Below the pieces are notes generated by a model, which worked only from the letters and a program-made list of their open reading frames with translations, ran no database searches and had not been told where the DNA came from. Made by a program: the position numbers and the translations under genes. This document shows positions 33,850-43,157 of a stretch of DNA of 64,000 nt, piece by piece (within the stretch, counting starts at the first letter, position 1; each line of letters begins with the position of its first letter). The DNA is from Rhodospirillaceae bacterium (GTDB lineage: Bacteria; Pseudomonadota; Alphaproteobacteria; Thalassobaculales; Thalassobaculaceae): positions 1 through 64,000 of the forward strand of contig PANE01000041.1 in assembly GCA_002708305.1 (NCBI GenBank), given 5' to 3'.

Positions 33850-34698
33850 ATGGTTAACTGTGAACGTTTAAGTTACGCGTTGGGTGCCGCTATAACTGAT
33901 ATTGATATCAGAGGACTAATCAACGGAGACGACGTCAAATCTGTTCAAGAGATTTGGCATGAAAATCATGTTGTTATTATACGAGGGCAGTCTGCGAAAC
34001 CTCAGGATATAATCAATTTTGCGGAAAATTTTGGCGTTCTGGATAATCATGAAGCAACCCCATTTTATAGAATGGAGGGTTATCCTCAGCTACTCGAAAT
34101 CACTACCAAGCCCTTTAACGGAAGACCCTCTGAGACAAGGAATGTGGGAAGAAATTGGCATTCAGATTATTCCTATACCGATAGACCCGCTGCCGCCTCA
34201 ATGCTGTTTTGCGTGAACCCGGCACCGCTTGGTGGTGATACGATGTTCTGTAATATGGTGAAAGCTTATGAAACGTTGTCTGATCACATGCAGAAAATAG
34301 TTAACGACTTATATTCAGTTTACGATATATCGCTGACTGAGGGGTTTTACGAAAGAGACCCATCGGAAGTTGCCACAACGAAGCAGTTAAATCCACCCAT
34401 CGCTCATCCTGCGGTAAGAGTGCATCCTAGTAGTGGAAAAAGAGCCCTCTATGTAAGTGAGCGAGTATCTCATTTTCATGGAATGAGCCAAGAGGAAAGT
34501 CGCCCAATAATAGATTTCCTTTGCTTGCATGCTACAAAACACGAAAACATCTATCGACATGTTTGGAAGGCTGGTGACCTAGTGTGCTGGGATAATCGTA
34601 CTACAATGCATGTGGCACTTAAGGACTTTGACCAAACAAAGGCTCGCCATATGCTGCGTGCAACTTTAATTGGTGAAAAATCAGGATTTTTAGTTTGA
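33850..34698 (+). CDS. TauD/TfdA family Fe(II)/2-oxoglutarate dioxygenase
   Basis: A 282-residue dioxygenase. H104 and D106 in NWHSDYSYTDRPAAASML, distal H254 in TTMHVALKDFD, and R270 in HMLRATLIG complete the metal and 2-oxoglutarate sites. It is the third TauD-type enzyme in the window and is clearly different in sequence from the pair at 14767-16527. It forms a two-gene unit with the RraA-like aldolase upstream. One possibility is that hydroxylation by this enzyme produces a hydroxy-oxo acid that the aldolase splits; that is inference. It is convergent with the NUDIX gene. Confidence 0.9.
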   Translation: MVNCERLSYALGAAITDIDIRGLINGDDVKSVQEIWHENHVVIIRGQSAKPQDIINFAENFGVLDNHEATPFYRMEGYPQLLEITTKPFNGRPSETRNVGRNWHSDYSYTDRPAAASMLFCVNPAPLGGDTMFCNMVKAYETLSDHMQKIVNDLYSVYDISLTEGFYERDPSEVATTKQLNPPIAHPAVRVHPSSGKRALYVSERVSHFHGMSQEESRPIIDFLCLHATKHENIYRHVWKAGDLVCWDNRTTMHVALKDFDQTKARHMLRATLIGEKSGFLV

Positions 34699-34705
34699 GC
34701 GATTA

Positions 34706-35620
34706 TCAGTCTAATGGAGAACGGAGACCATTAACTATTTCAAAATAAATTGGGTTTTCAGATTGAATTAATCCGTGGCGAATAAAAAAATCTATGACAA
34801 CTAAATTGCAATTGAACTTGAATGCATCCGGCAACTTTTGAAGTATTTCTTTAATATCCTCTATTTTTACTAGGGAAAATTTTTCAACTTCGCCATCATT
34901 TGGTTCAGGAATAAAATCAACAGGCATTATTAGATCATAAGTATACATCACATGCCGACGTAGCCCCCCGGAAGATCTCATTCGGTAACTGATCAGGCCG
35001 GTTGATCGGGCTTTAACCGCAAGCCATGTGGGGATAGAAGCTTCCTCGTCGCACTCTTTGATTACGTTTTCAACAATTGTTAGATTGGATGGCTGCCCTC
35101 CTGCCACCATATTATCAAGTTGGCCGGGAAACGTAACTCTATCTGCAGACCGTGTTGCAACCCACATTTTTATTTGATTTCCCTGGGTGAGAAAGCCGTT
35201 CAAATGAAATCCAATACTAATTATACCAAAATAAGTGGAGGCACCTCTATCAATACTCATTAAAGAAGGTTGGCCTATACTCTCTCTCACAGCATAATTT
35301 TCGTATAGTTTTTTGCCGCCCAAGTTCTCAGCTCTTAGGGCGTCTAGCAGTTTTGCAACAGCTTTAGTACGCAGGTTTGGGGTGTTTAACGTCTCTGATA
35401 AGTGCAAAGATTTATTACGTTCATAGAATATTTGATTAAAAGTTAGAAGCTTTGAGGCTGTGTCTTTACTGACGTAACCGACTACCTTATCCGAGATGCT
35501 CCAGGGAACGAAGTCTGATAAGTCGGCATTATTACAACGCTTAATATATTGAAGATAATTATTGTTGTGGTGCATCTTACTATATCGCTCTCTATTAAGC
35601 ACTGCGCTCTTATAAACCAT
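34706..35620 (-). CDS. NUDIX hydrolase with DUF4743-like N-terminal domain (Tnr3-like)
   Basis: A 304-residue protein. The N-terminal third (CNNADLSDFVPWSISDKVVGYV) is the extension seen in the DUF4743/thiamin-pyrophosphokinase-associated NUDIX group. The NUDIX box starts at GGQPS and includes ENVIKECDEEAS, with the metal Glu residues. Members dephosphorylate oxidised or damaged thiamin diphosphate analogues to protect thiamin enzymes. The ATG at 35620 lacks a clear ribosome site; another in-frame ATG at 35575 gives a 289-residue protein. It is divergent from the HIG1 gene. Confidence 0.88.
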   Translation of the reverse strand: MVYKSAVLNRERYSKMHHNNNYLQYIKRCNNADLSDFVPWSISDKVVGYVSKDTASKLLTFNQIFYERNKSLHLSETLNTPNLRTKAVAKLLDALRAENLGGKKLYENYAVRESIGQPSLMSIDRGASTYFGIISIGFHLNGFLTQGNQIKMWVATRSADRVTFPGQLDNMVAGGQPSNLTIVENVIKECDEEASIPTWLAVKARSTGLISYRMRSSGGLRRHVMYTYDLIMPVDFIPEPNDGEVEKFSLVKIEDIKEILQKLPDAFKFNCNLVVIDFFIRHGLIQSENPIYFEIVNGLRSPLD

Positions 35621-35752
35621 TAATAGTGTTTAATTATACTGTTAGTGTTCCTTTCTTCAGTTATTCAAACGTTGAACTTATAGTTGAGATGGAAAAATTA
35701 TGTAGTTTGAGACGATTGCCGAAGTAGTAGGGCCACGCTATATGTTAAGGTT

Positions 35753-35950
35753 ATGAACACACTAATCATTATTTTGCTTGTTGTAGCTCTGTTTCTGGTT
35801 CTGGCAACTCTCGCTGGGGGTTTAATCACTATGGCCCGAGGGGGAGAGCTTGGGCCTAAAAGATCAAATCTATTCATGCGCTATAGAGTTTTGTTTCAGG
35901 GTATAGCTGTCTTGTTGGTCGTAATTTTGCTTGCTATTGCTAAAGATTAA
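35753..35950 (+). CDS. Small HIG1-domain membrane protein
   Basis: A 65-residue protein with two membrane segments (residues 2-25 and 45-62) and a short basic loop, MARGGELGPKRSNLFMRYRV, characteristic of the hypoxia-induced HIG1 N family. In mitochondria, relatives help assemble or stabilise respiratory supercomplexes; bacterial members are thought to do something similar with cytochrome oxidase. It is 19 bases before the cobalamin adenosyltransferase gene, a pairing common in alphaproteobacteria. Confidence 0.9.
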   Translation: MNTLIIILLVVALFLVLATLAGGLITMARGGELGPKRSNLFMRYRVLFQGIAVLLVVILLAIAKD

Positions 35951-35969
35951 TTCTGAGGGTGAAACTCTA

Positions 35970-36533
35970 ATGGTTAAGTTAACCAAAATCTATACTCGTG
36001 GCGGCGATGAGGGGTATACCTCACTTGGGAATGGTGAGCGTGTCCCAAAATACTCCCATAGGCCGGTTGCATATGGTGCTGTTGATGAAGCAAATTCGGC
36101 GATCGGTTTGTCGCGTATGGAATCAATAGGATCTGTCGATTGTATGTTGTCGCGGATCCAAAACGATCTTTTTGATGTTGGAGCAGATTTGTGCACACCT
36201 CATCAAGAAAAGCCAAAGTACCCACCATTGAGAATTGCGCAAAACCAGGTTGATAGATTAGAAAATGAGATAGACGCGATGAATGAAAAATTGGCGTCAT
36301 TGTCTTCTTTTATTTTGCCGGGTGGAACGAAATTAGCGGCTTTACTGCACAATGCTCGTACTATCACTCGAAGAGCTGAGCGGGAAATAGTTTTACTAGC
36401 CGCACACGAGAATATAAATCCACTCGCAGTTAAATACGTTAATCGGCTTTCGGACCATCTTTTTGTTTTGTCTCGTCATGTAAATGATGATGGTAACATA
36501 GACGTGTTGTGGGTTCCTGGAAGTAATAGATGA
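35970..36533 (+). CDS. PduO-type ATP:cob(I)alamin adenosyltransferase
   Basis: A 187-residue trimeric enzyme that makes adenosylcobalamin from ATP and reduced cobalamin. The ATP-binding IYTRGGDEGYTSLGNGERVPK opens the protein, and RTITRRAEREIVLL and VKYVNRLSDHLFVLSR are the other conserved blocks (Arg and Asp/Asn residues at the active site). The ATG at 35970 is preferred to a TTG at 35931, since the domain starts there and GAGGGTGA precedes it. It is followed by etfBA. Adenosylcobalamin would serve the class II ribonucleotide reductase encoded at 46411. Confidence 0.95.
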   Translation: MVKLTKIYTRGGDEGYTSLGNGERVPKYSHRPVAYGAVDEANSAIGLSRMESIGSVDCMLSRIQNDLFDVGADLCTPHQEKPKYPPLRIAQNQVDRLENEIDAMNEKLASLSSFILPGGTKLAALLHNARTITRRAEREIVLLAAHENINPLAVKYVNRLSDHLFVLSRHVNDDGNIDVLWVPGSNR

Positions 36534-36631
36534 AGTTGTATTCATTCAGGCTATGCTTGACATAATGATACAGCTCTCCTAGGTAAATAGTCTAATTGAA
36601 GAAATAAACTTAAAACAGCTAAGGGGTCGTC

Positions 36632-37381
36632 ATGAAGGTTCTTGTGCCCGTGAAAAGGGTTATCGACTATAACGTGAAAGTGCGAGTTAAAGCAGATCAG
36701 ACAGGGGTAGAGCTAGCCAATGTCAAAATGTCAATGAACCCGTTTGATGAAATCTCTATCGAGGAAGCTATTCGGCTAAAGGAGGCTGGTCATGCTGAAG
36801 AGGTGATTGCCGTATCAGTTGGCGTTCAACAATGTCAAGAAACAATACGGACTGCGCTGGCTATGGGTGCAGACAGGGGGATCCATGTTGTGCATGATGG
36901 CGACATAGAACCACTTGTGGTGGCAAAAATCCTGAAAGAACTTGTAGATAAAGAGGGACCATCAATAGTCATTGTTGGCAAACAAGCAATAGACGATGAC
37001 TCAAACCAAACAGGACAAATGCTAGCTGCGCTTTTGGGTTGGGGGCAAGCGACGTTTGTTTCCAAGGTGGAAATCGAGGGTGATAGTATTAAGGCCACAC
37101 GGGAGGTGGATGGCGGACTGGAAACTATTTCGGTCATGTTGCCTGCAGTTTTGACAACGGATCTTCGTCTTAATGAACCTAGGTACGCATCATTACCGAA
37201 TATCATGAAGGCTAAGAAAAAACCTATTGAGCAATTTACACCCGTTGAGTTGGGCGTAGATCCTAGTTGCAGAATTGAAATTCTGAAGGTAGCGGAACCG
37301 CCTACTCGAGAGGCTGGTGTGAAAGTAAGTGATGTTGGAGAGCTTGTTGACAAGCTTCGAAATACGGCAAAGGTGATTTAA
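36632..37381 (+). CDS. etfB: Electron transfer flavoprotein beta subunit
   Basis: A 249-residue subunit that binds AMP and joins with the alpha subunit to carry electrons from acyl-CoA and amine dehydrogenases to ETF-ubiquinone oxidoreductase. It has the family start [20 protein letters not shown], then [20 protein letters not shown] and [22 protein letters not shown]. Together with the gene one base downstream it forms the ETF heterodimer. The order adenosyltransferase-etfB-etfA-hydroxyacyl-CoA dehydrogenase is common in alphaproteobacteria. Confidence 0.97.
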   Translation: MKVLVPVKRVIDYNVKVRVKADQTGVELANVKMSMNPFDEISIEEAIRLKEAGHAEEVIAVSVGVQQCQETIRTALAMGADRGIHVVHDGDIEPLVVAKILKELVDKEGPSIVIVGKQAIDDDSNQTGQMLAALLGWGQATFVSKVEIEGDSIKATREVDGGLETISVMLPAVLTTDLRLNEPRYASLPNIMKAKKKPIEQFTPVELGVDPSCRIEILKVAEPPTREAGVKVSDVGELVDKLRNTAKVI

Positions 37382-37382
37382 A

Positions 37383-38333
37383 ATGGCGATACTAATCATA
37401 GCAGAACACGATAATTTGAAAATAAACGTAGCAACCTTGAACGCTGTAACCGCTGCGCAGGCAATTGGTGGGGATATAGAGATACTTGTGGCTGGTAAAA
37501 ATTGCACGGCCGTCGGTGAGATGGCGACGAAGATTGCGGGTGTGACCAAAGTTAGGTTGGCGGATTCGTCGGAGTATGAGAATGCGTTAGCAGAAAATGT
37601 GGCAGGACTAATCGTGAATATGGCAACTGAATATAGTCACATACTTGCTACAGCAACGGCTTCTGCAAAAAATATTATGCCTAGGGTTGCAGCTCTTCTT
37701 GATAAGCAACAAATTTCAGAAATAACAGACGTTATAGACGACGCAACGTTTGTTAGACCAATATATGCGGGTAACGCTATGGCGACTATTAAATCATCCG
37801 ATCTAATTAAAATCATTACTGTTCGTGGGACAGCTTTTGAAGCTGCGCAGGAAACAGGGGGAAATGCGACTATCCAGGCTGTTGATCCATCTGGAGATAC
37901 TGGGTTATCGTCATATATTGGGTCGGAACTAAGTGCGTCCGAGCGACCCGATCTAACATCAGCAAGGATCGTAGTCTCAGGTGGTAGAGGCATGCAGTCA
38001 GGGGATAATTTTCCAATTATAGAATCGGTGGCGGATAAACTTGGTGCGGCGGTTGGAGCTTCCCGTGCAGCAGTTGATGCTGGCTACGTGCCCAATGACT
38101 ATCAGGTTGGACAGACCGGGAAAGTCGTTGCTCCTGATCTTTATATAGCGGTTGGGATCTCTGGAGCAATTCAACACCTTGCAGGGATGAAGGATAGTAA
38201 GGTTATTGTAGCTATCAACAAAGATGAAGAAGCTCCAATTTTTCAGGTTGCTGATTTTGGTTTGGTTGCTGACTTATTCACAGCTGTCCCTGAGTTAGAC
38301 CAAGAGTTGATTAAGAATGGTTTTGACAGTTAA
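37383..38333 (+). CDS. etfA: Electron transfer flavoprotein alpha subunit
   Basis: A 316-residue FAD-binding subunit of the ETF heterodimer. The C-terminal FAD domain shows [52 protein letters not shown] and [22 protein letters not shown], all standard. It receives electrons from several dehydrogenases in beta-oxidation and methylated amine breakdown. Only one base separates it from etfB. The following dehydrogenase gene, 28 bases on, is likely in the same operon. Confidence 0.97.
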   Translation: MAILIIAEHDNLKINVATLNAVTAAQAIGGDIEILVAGKNCTAVGEMATKIAGVTKVRLADSSEYENALAENVAGLIVNMATEYSHILATATASAKNIMPRVAALLDKQQISEITDVIDDATFVRPIYAGNAMATIKSSDLIKIITVRGTAFEAAQETGGNATIQAVDPSGDTGLSSYIGSELSASERPDLTSARIVVSGGRGMQSGDNFPIIESVADKLGAAVGASRAAVDAGYVPNDYQVGQTGKVVAPDLYIAVGISGAIQHLAGMKDSKVIVAINKDEEAPIFQVADFGLVADLFTAVPELDQELIKNGFDS

Positions 38334-38361
38334 TTTATAAAATAACTGAGTATTTGGAGTA

Positions 38362-39237
38362 ATGATGATTCAAAATATTGGTATCATTGGTGCTGGACAG
38401 ATGGGGGCGGGGATCGCTCATGTAACCGCTCTGTCGGATCGAAAGGTAGTGTTACTCGACGTCGATGAAAACGTTCTGGATAAGGCGATAGGAGGTATTG
38501 ATCGTAATCTCAAGCGTCAGGTAACCCGTGGGAAGATAACGGAGGAGTCAGCAGAGCGAGCTTTGAGCTCTATAGTTGTAACTACTAACTATAATGACTT
38601 TGGTTCAACAGACCTCGTTATAGAGGCTGCAACTGAGCACGAACTGGTCAAATGTAAGATATTTGAAACGCTGGTACCTCATTTACCAAAAGAAGCCTTG
38701 ATTGCTACAAACACATCATCAATTTCAATTACACGGCTTGCTGCTACTACTGACCGACCTAATAAATTCATAGGAATGCATTTCTTTAACCCAGTTCCAA
38801 TTATGCAGTTAGTAGAATTGATAAGAGGAATTGCGACCGATGAGAAGACATTTTACGATATAAAAGAATTATCTGAACAATTAGGTAAGGTTGTAGCGGA
38901 GGCTCAAGATTACCCGGGTTTTATTGTCAACAGAGTTCTTGTTCCAATGTTAAATGAAGCGGTGTACGCTTTGTACGAAGGTGTAGGGTCTGTAGCGTCG
39001 ATCGATAATGGCCTTAAGTTGGGTGCCAACCACCCTATGGGGCCGCTAGAACTTGCAGATTTTATAGGTCTAGATACTTGTTTATCAGTGATGCAGGTTT
39101 TGCAAACTGGTCTGGGTGATTCTAAGTACAGGCCTTGTCCTTTATTGATAAAGTATGTTGAGGCTGGATGGTTAGGTCGGAAGACAGGCCGCGGGTTTTA
39201 TGATTATTCGGGCGATGAACCCATTCCAACACGCTAA
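38362..39237 (+). CDS. 3-hydroxybutyryl-CoA dehydrogenase
   Basis: A 291-residue NAD-dependent enzyme. [14 protein letters not shown] is the nucleotide-binding motif, [11 protein letters not shown] and [16 protein letters not shown] hold active-site Ser and His, and [17 protein letters not shown] starts the C-terminal dimer domain. It oxidises 3-hydroxyacyl-CoA (short chain) to the 3-oxo form in butyrate or polyhydroxybutyrate metabolism. The ATG pair at 38362/38365 follows GGAG. It closes the etf operon. Confidence 0.95.
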   Translation: MMIQNIGIIGAGQMGAGIAHVTALSDRKVVLLDVDENVLDKAIGGIDRNLKRQVTRGKITEESAERALSSIVVTTNYNDFGSTDLVIEAATEHELVKCKIFETLVPHLPKEALIATNTSSISITRLAATTDRPNKFIGMHFFNPVPIMQLVELIRGIATDEKTFYDIKELSEQLGKVVAEAQDYPGFIVNRVLVPMLNEAVYALYEGVGSVASIDNGLKLGANHPMGPLELADFIGLDTCLSVMQVLQTGLGDSKYRPCPLLIKYVEAGWLGRKTGRGFYDYSGDEPIPTR

Positions 39238-39331
39238 AAAAATAATATAAATTTATTATTGCATTTATATAAAATACAATATATATTGTTTGTATACATA
39301 TTTTAATCCTTTAGAAGGAAGGATAATAACC

Positions 39332-39559
39332 ATGACCAGAACGGTTAGGGAAAAGGCTATACGGTTGCTAGCTACGGCAGTCTCCGATTATAGTGGAAAC
39401 GACAAGAAAATAGCTGACGCATTGTTAGAAGAATTAAAAGTGAGTAATTTGGTTTTCGACCATAGATCAAGCGGTTTGATAGAAAAACAGTCTATATCTG
39501 GGTCGCATGCCGACTTTGGGTGGATTGTTCCAAATGTGACCGATCAAATGTTGCATTGA
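39332..39559 (+). CDS. Small uncharacterised protein
   Basis: A 75-residue protein with no family that I recognise. It begins MTRTVREKAIRLLATAVSDYSGNDKKIADALLEEL, a basic helical part followed by an acidic helix, and ends in a short polar tail. There is no membrane segment or signal. The ATG at 39332 has a very good GAAGGAAGG upstream, which is the main support for it being real. An earlier start at 39290 would be in a poor AT-rich context. It lies between the hydroxyacyl-CoA dehydrogenase gene and the convergent tlpA-like gene. Confidence 0.6.
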   Translation: MTRTVREKAIRLLATAVSDYSGNDKKIADALLEELKVSNLVFDHRSSGLIEKQSISGSHADFGWIVPNVTDQMLH

Positions 39560-39607
39560 ACATATTTGGGTTACAAGTTCTACTCAGCTGAAATAACAAA
39601 TGAGATT

Positions 39608-40174
39608 CTAATCTTTATTAATGTAGCGGTTTAGTAGAGCTATGGCTTGTGGTGAATCCCATTTAGCGTCGCCAGTAAGGCTGCCGGCAATCAGCCCATT
39701 TGGATCAATCAGCAAACTAGTAGGAACCCCGGATAATTGTAATGAACGCATTAATGCGGCTTTAGGGTCACTTGCAGACTTAAGATCTTTGAGTTTTAAT
39801 TTATCCAAAACTGGTTGAAACATACTAGAACCTGATCTATCGATAGATATTAGTAATATTTTAATCTTTGAGGTACTCATCTCTTGTTTTAAGTTATAAA
39901 TATACGGTAGCTCCCTTATGCATGGGGCGCACCAAGTAGCCCAAAAATTTACTAATAACCAGTTTCCTTTGAGTGTATGTAGATTTGTTTTTTTACCATC
40001 TTCATTTATAAAAGGTGTTTTCGGAATTGGTATACGAGGAATTTGCTCTTTGAACTTGCTCATATCACCTGTTTTAGATGTCTCATTAGAAGCTTTTGTG
40101 AATGAGCCTCCGGACCAAAGTATACAAGTGAATGTAACTATTACTGCGATTAAGAATACTTTTCTAAAACACAC
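39608..40174 (-). CDS. TlpA/ResA-type periplasmic thioredoxin-like protein
   Basis: A 188-residue membrane-anchored or secreted redox protein. A hydrophobic segment (residues 6-22) is followed by a linker and a TlpA domain with WCAPC at 81-85, then LLISIDRSG and GVPTSLLIDPNGLI (cis-Pro). Such proteins reduce disulfides in cytochrome c maturation or in cytochrome oxidase assembly. The start is GTG with AAGGGA upstream. It is divergent from argH, with only 16 bases between the two starts, an arrangement common in alphaproteobacteria. Confidence 0.92.
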   Translation of the reverse strand: MCFRKVFLIAVIVTFTCILWSGGSFTKASNETSKTGDMSKFKEQIPRIPIPKTPFINEDGKKTNLHTLKGNWLLVNFWATWCAPCIRELPYIYNLKQEMSTSKIKILLISIDRSGSSMFQPVLDKLKLKDLKSASDPKAALMRSLQLSGVPTSLLIDPNGLIAGSLTGDAKWDSPQAIALLNRYINKD

Positions 40175-40190
40175 CTGAAAGATCCCTTAA

Positions 40191-41630
40191 ATGAAATTAA
40201 AATTTAATCAGACTAATAAACTACTAAAGCAAAAAAATAAATCTAAGGCGAGCTCAATCTGGGGGGGGCGGTTCGAAGGTAAACCCTCTGAGGTGATGGA
40301 TCAAATTAATCCATCAATTGATTTTGATAAGAGATTTTATAAGCAAGATATACGAGGATCAAAAGCTCATGCCGAAATGTTGTCTGCTCAAAAAATTATA
40401 ACACAAGAGGATAGAGATAAAATCATAACCGGTCTAAATCAAGTAGAGAAAGAAATTGACCAGGAAACCTTTGATTTCTCTCGTGAGTTAGAGGATATCC
40501 ACATGAATATTGAGGCCAGGCTCGCTGTGCTTATTGGTGATACCGCCGGTCGATTACATACGGCTAGGTCAAGGAATGATCAGGTGGCAACAGATTTTAA
40601 ATTATGGATAAGGGACGTTATTGACGCACTTGATGAACAGCTAATGTTTTTACAAACCGCTTTAATTGATCAGGCAGAAGCAGCTGCTTCGACTGTAATG
40701 CCTGGGTTCACCCATCTGCAGGTGGCACAACCTGTCACTTTTGGCCATCATTTACTCGCATATGTCGAAATGTTTGGTCGTGATAGGGAGCGCTTGAAGG
40801 ATGGGCGAGTGCGATTAAATGAATGTCCGTTGGGGGCTGCAGCGCTAGCCGGCACTTCCTTTCCAATAGATCGAGTTATGACTGCTGGAATACTAGACTT
40901 TGATCGGCCAACGGCAAATTCACTTGATAGTGTCTCTGATAGGGACTTTGCCCTAGAATTTTTATCAACAGCATCTATCTGTTCCATTCATCTATCTAGG
41001 TTTGCGGAGGAAGTAGTAAATTGGACAAGTTCGCAATTTAATTTTATTAGTCTGTCGGACGCATTTACTACGGGTAGCTCAATTATGCCTCAAAAGCGTA
41101 ACCCTGATGCAGCAGAATTAGTTCGTGGTAAAACAGGCAGAGTTATAGGAGCCTTGAACTCACTCCTTGTGATGATGAAGGGGCTTCCGCTTGCATTCTG
41201 TAAAGATATGCAAGAAGACAAGGAACCTCTATTTGATGCAGCGGAAACATTGCAAGTTTGTATTGCGGCCTGCACAGGGATGGTTTTGGATATGAAGGCT
41301 AATGTATCAGCAATGGAACGTGCCTCTGAGCTAGGGTTTTCGACAGCCACTGATTTAGCTGATTGGTTAGTGAGAGTATTAAATATACCCTTTCGGAAGG
41401 CTCATCATGTCACCGGCGCAATAGTTAAATTGGCTGAACAACAGAATTGCCTTTTGAAGGAACTGAGTATTGGTGACCTGCAAAGTGTCGAACCGAAAAT
41501 AACAACCGAGATATATGCTATACTTGAACCGGCTAAATCAATTGATAGTAGAAAAAGTTTTGGCGGAACTGCCCCTTGTAATGTTAAAGAGGCAGTTTTA
41601 GCCGCTCGCCAACGTTTTTTAAAGAGCTGA
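40191..41630 (+). CDS. argH: Argininosuccinate lyase
   Basis: A 479-residue enzyme for the last step of arginine synthesis, releasing fumarate. It has IWGGRF near the start, then [46 protein letters not shown], and the lyase signature [16 protein letters not shown]. The 20-residue basic extension before SSIWGGRF is unusual, but no other start codon exists between. A run of eight G (40261-40268) lies in codons 24-26. It is followed by the small lipoprotein gene and lysA. Confidence 0.96.
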   Translation: MKLKFNQTNKLLKQKNKSKASSIWGGRFEGKPSEVMDQINPSIDFDKRFYKQDIRGSKAHAEMLSAQKIITQEDRDKIITGLNQVEKEIDQETFDFSRELEDIHMNIEARLAVLIGDTAGRLHTARSRNDQVATDFKLWIRDVIDALDEQLMFLQTALIDQAEAAASTVMPGFTHLQVAQPVTFGHHLLAYVEMFGRDRERLKDGRVRLNECPLGAAALAGTSFPIDRVMTAGILDFDRPTANSLDSVSDRDFALEFLSTASICSIHLSRFAEEVVNWTSSQFNFISLSDAFTTGSSIMPQKRNPDAAELVRGKTGRVIGALNSLLVMMKGLPLAFCKDMQEDKEPLFDAAETLQVCIAACTGMVLDMKANVSAMERASELGFSTATDLADWLVRVLNIPFRKAHHVTGAIVKLAEQQNCLLKELSIGDLQSVEPKITTEIYAILEPAKSIDSRKSFGGTAPCNVKEAVLAARQRFLKS

Positions 41631-41641
41631 GATTAATACAG

Positions 41642-41791
41642 ATGAGAATAATAAACAGCTATTTTATCTTTATCTATATTATTGGTATATTGATGCTTTC
41701 TGTATCTATAAACGGTTGTGGGAAACGCGGGGACCCAAAACCAGAAGGGGATGAAAAGCCTTACCATCCTAAGAAATACCCTACTAACTAA
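41642..41791 (+). CDS. Small LptM-like lipoprotein between argH and lysA
   Basis: A 49-residue coding frame: MRIINSYFIFIYIIGILML, then SVSINGC with Cys26 as the lipidation site, and then GKRGDPKPEGDEKPYHPKKYP. A hydrophobic signal with a lipobox-like ING-C, followed by a short Gly/Pro-rich basic tail, matches the LptM (YifL) lipoprotein type. In E. coli it assists maturation of the LPS translocon LptD. The gene lies 11 bases after argH and 20 before lysA; in alphaproteobacteria a tiny lipoprotein in exactly this position is usual. Confidence 0.8.
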   Translation: MRIINSYFIFIYIIGILMLSVSINGCGKRGDPKPEGDEKPYHPKKYPTN

Positions 41792-41811
41792 TTTCACTTA
41801 AAAGAAAGCGT

Positions 41812-43080
41812 TTGTGCGTGATTGATTATAAAAAAGAAACCTTATTCGTTGAAGGGGTCTCAATGAAGACGGTTAACAATACCGTTGATACACCTTTTTA
41901 TTGTTACTCTATGGAAATTATGGTTAAGAGGTATAGGGCTTTAAGAGAAGCCTTGAAATCGCAAAGAGCAACTATTTACTATGCGGTAAAAGCTAATCCA
42001 AATTTAGCAGTTATAAAAACTTTTGCAAATGAGGGTTCGGGAGCTGACGTCGTCTCTATAGGCGAATTACATAGATGTTTGGCGGCTGGCATACCAACAA
42101 ATAAAATAGTTTTTGCCGGTGTTGGAAAGACAAGAGCAGAGATAGCTGAAGCTTTGAGTGTGGGTATTTATCAATTAAATGTTGAATCAGAACCTGAGCT
42201 CCAAGTAATAAACGAGATTGCTATGTCTCTTGGAGTCAAGGCTAATATTGGTTTGCGAGTAAACCCAGATGTCGATGCAAAAACACATGCTAAGATAACC
42301 ACAGGCTTGAAGGAAAATAAATTTGGTGTCGATTTGATTCGAGCGCCAAGTATATTTAAAATCGCAAAATCGCTAGAGAATATATCACTCAAGAGTTTAT
42401 CAGTGCATATAGGATCGCAATTACTTGATTTGGAGCCATACAGGGCGGCATATACTAAAGTAGCAGAAATGACGCTGCACCTGAGATCCCTTGGGTTTCA
42501 GATTGATCATTTAGATTTAGGAGGTGGGATAGGCATTCCATATCAGGGAGAGATATCGCCAGATTTAAATAGTTTTAGTGATATAATTCAGGGAACTGTA
42601 GGAGACCTGGAGTGTGAGCTAAGTTTTGAACCGGGAAGATACCTTGTTGGTGAATCGGGGATACTTGTTACGAGGGTCATCTATGTAAAAAAGGGGAGAG
42701 GTAAAAAATTTATCATCGTCGATGGCGCAATGAATGATTTGATCCGTCCAACACTCTATGATGGTCACCATGATATCGTACCAGTGCAACAATTTGATCA
42801 AGATACTAAACCTTATCTATGTGATGTGGTAGGGCCCATTTGTGAGAGTGGCGATTATTTAGCACAAAATCGAATGTTACCAAAGTTAGAAGAGAATGAT
42901 CTATTAGCCGTGAAATCGGTTGGTGCCTACGGTGCAGCGATGTCTTCCACTTATAATAGTCGTCCGTTAATTCCGGAGATCCTCATCAACGGAGATAGTT
43001 TCAGCGTAATAAGAAGACGGCAAACTGTTCAAGAAAATATGGGACTGGAGACAATCCCAAAGTGGTTAATAGATGAATAA
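41812..43080 (+). CDS. lysA: Diaminopimelate decarboxylase
   Basis: A 422-residue PLP enzyme converting meso-diaminopimelate to lysine. The N-terminal TPFYCYS and YYAVKANPN hold the PLP lysine, HIGSQLLDL, LDLGGGIGIPY and FEPGRYLVG are standard, and CESGDYLAQNRMLPKLEENDLLAV closes with the active-site Cys. The start is uncertain: TTG at 41812 and GTG at 41818 both lie near AAGAAAG, and the family start FxYRxGxLxxE needs one of them. It follows the small lipoprotein gene. Confidence 0.96.
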   Translation: MCVIDYKKETLFVEGVSMKTVNNTVDTPFYCYSMEIMVKRYRALREALKSQRATIYYAVKANPNLAVIKTFANEGSGADVVSIGELHRCLAAGIPTNKIVFAGVGKTRAEIAEALSVGIYQLNVESEPELQVINEIAMSLGVKANIGLRVNPDVDAKTHAKITTGLKENKFGVDLIRAPSIFKIAKSLENISLKSLSVHIGSQLLDLEPYRAAYTKVAEMTLHLRSLGFQIDHLDLGGGIGIPYQGEISPDLNSFSDIIQGTVGDLECELSFEPGRYLVGESGILVTRVIYVKKGRGKKFIIVDGAMNDLIRPTLYDGHHDIVPVQQFDQDTKPYLCDVVGPICESGDYLAQNRMLPKLEENDLLAVKSVGAYGAAMSSTYNSRPLIPEILINGDSFSVIRRRQTVQENMGLETIPKWLIDE

Positions 43081-43157
43081 AACCGTAGAGATACGGATCG
43101 ATTAAATGCACATGAGGACGGTCGAATGAAATTAAATCTTTTAAAATCGACCGCTAT

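Noticed and set aside
36835-37353. Open frame of 172 residues on the minus strand opposite etfB
   Set aside because: It lies wholly within the strongly conserved etfB gene and has low-complexity Ser/Thr-rich composition.
43119-43153. Inverted repeat CGGTCGA/TCGACCG between lysA and the zinc-ribbon gene
   Set aside because: A 21-base AT-rich loop separates the arms and no T run follows, so it is too weak to call a terminator.
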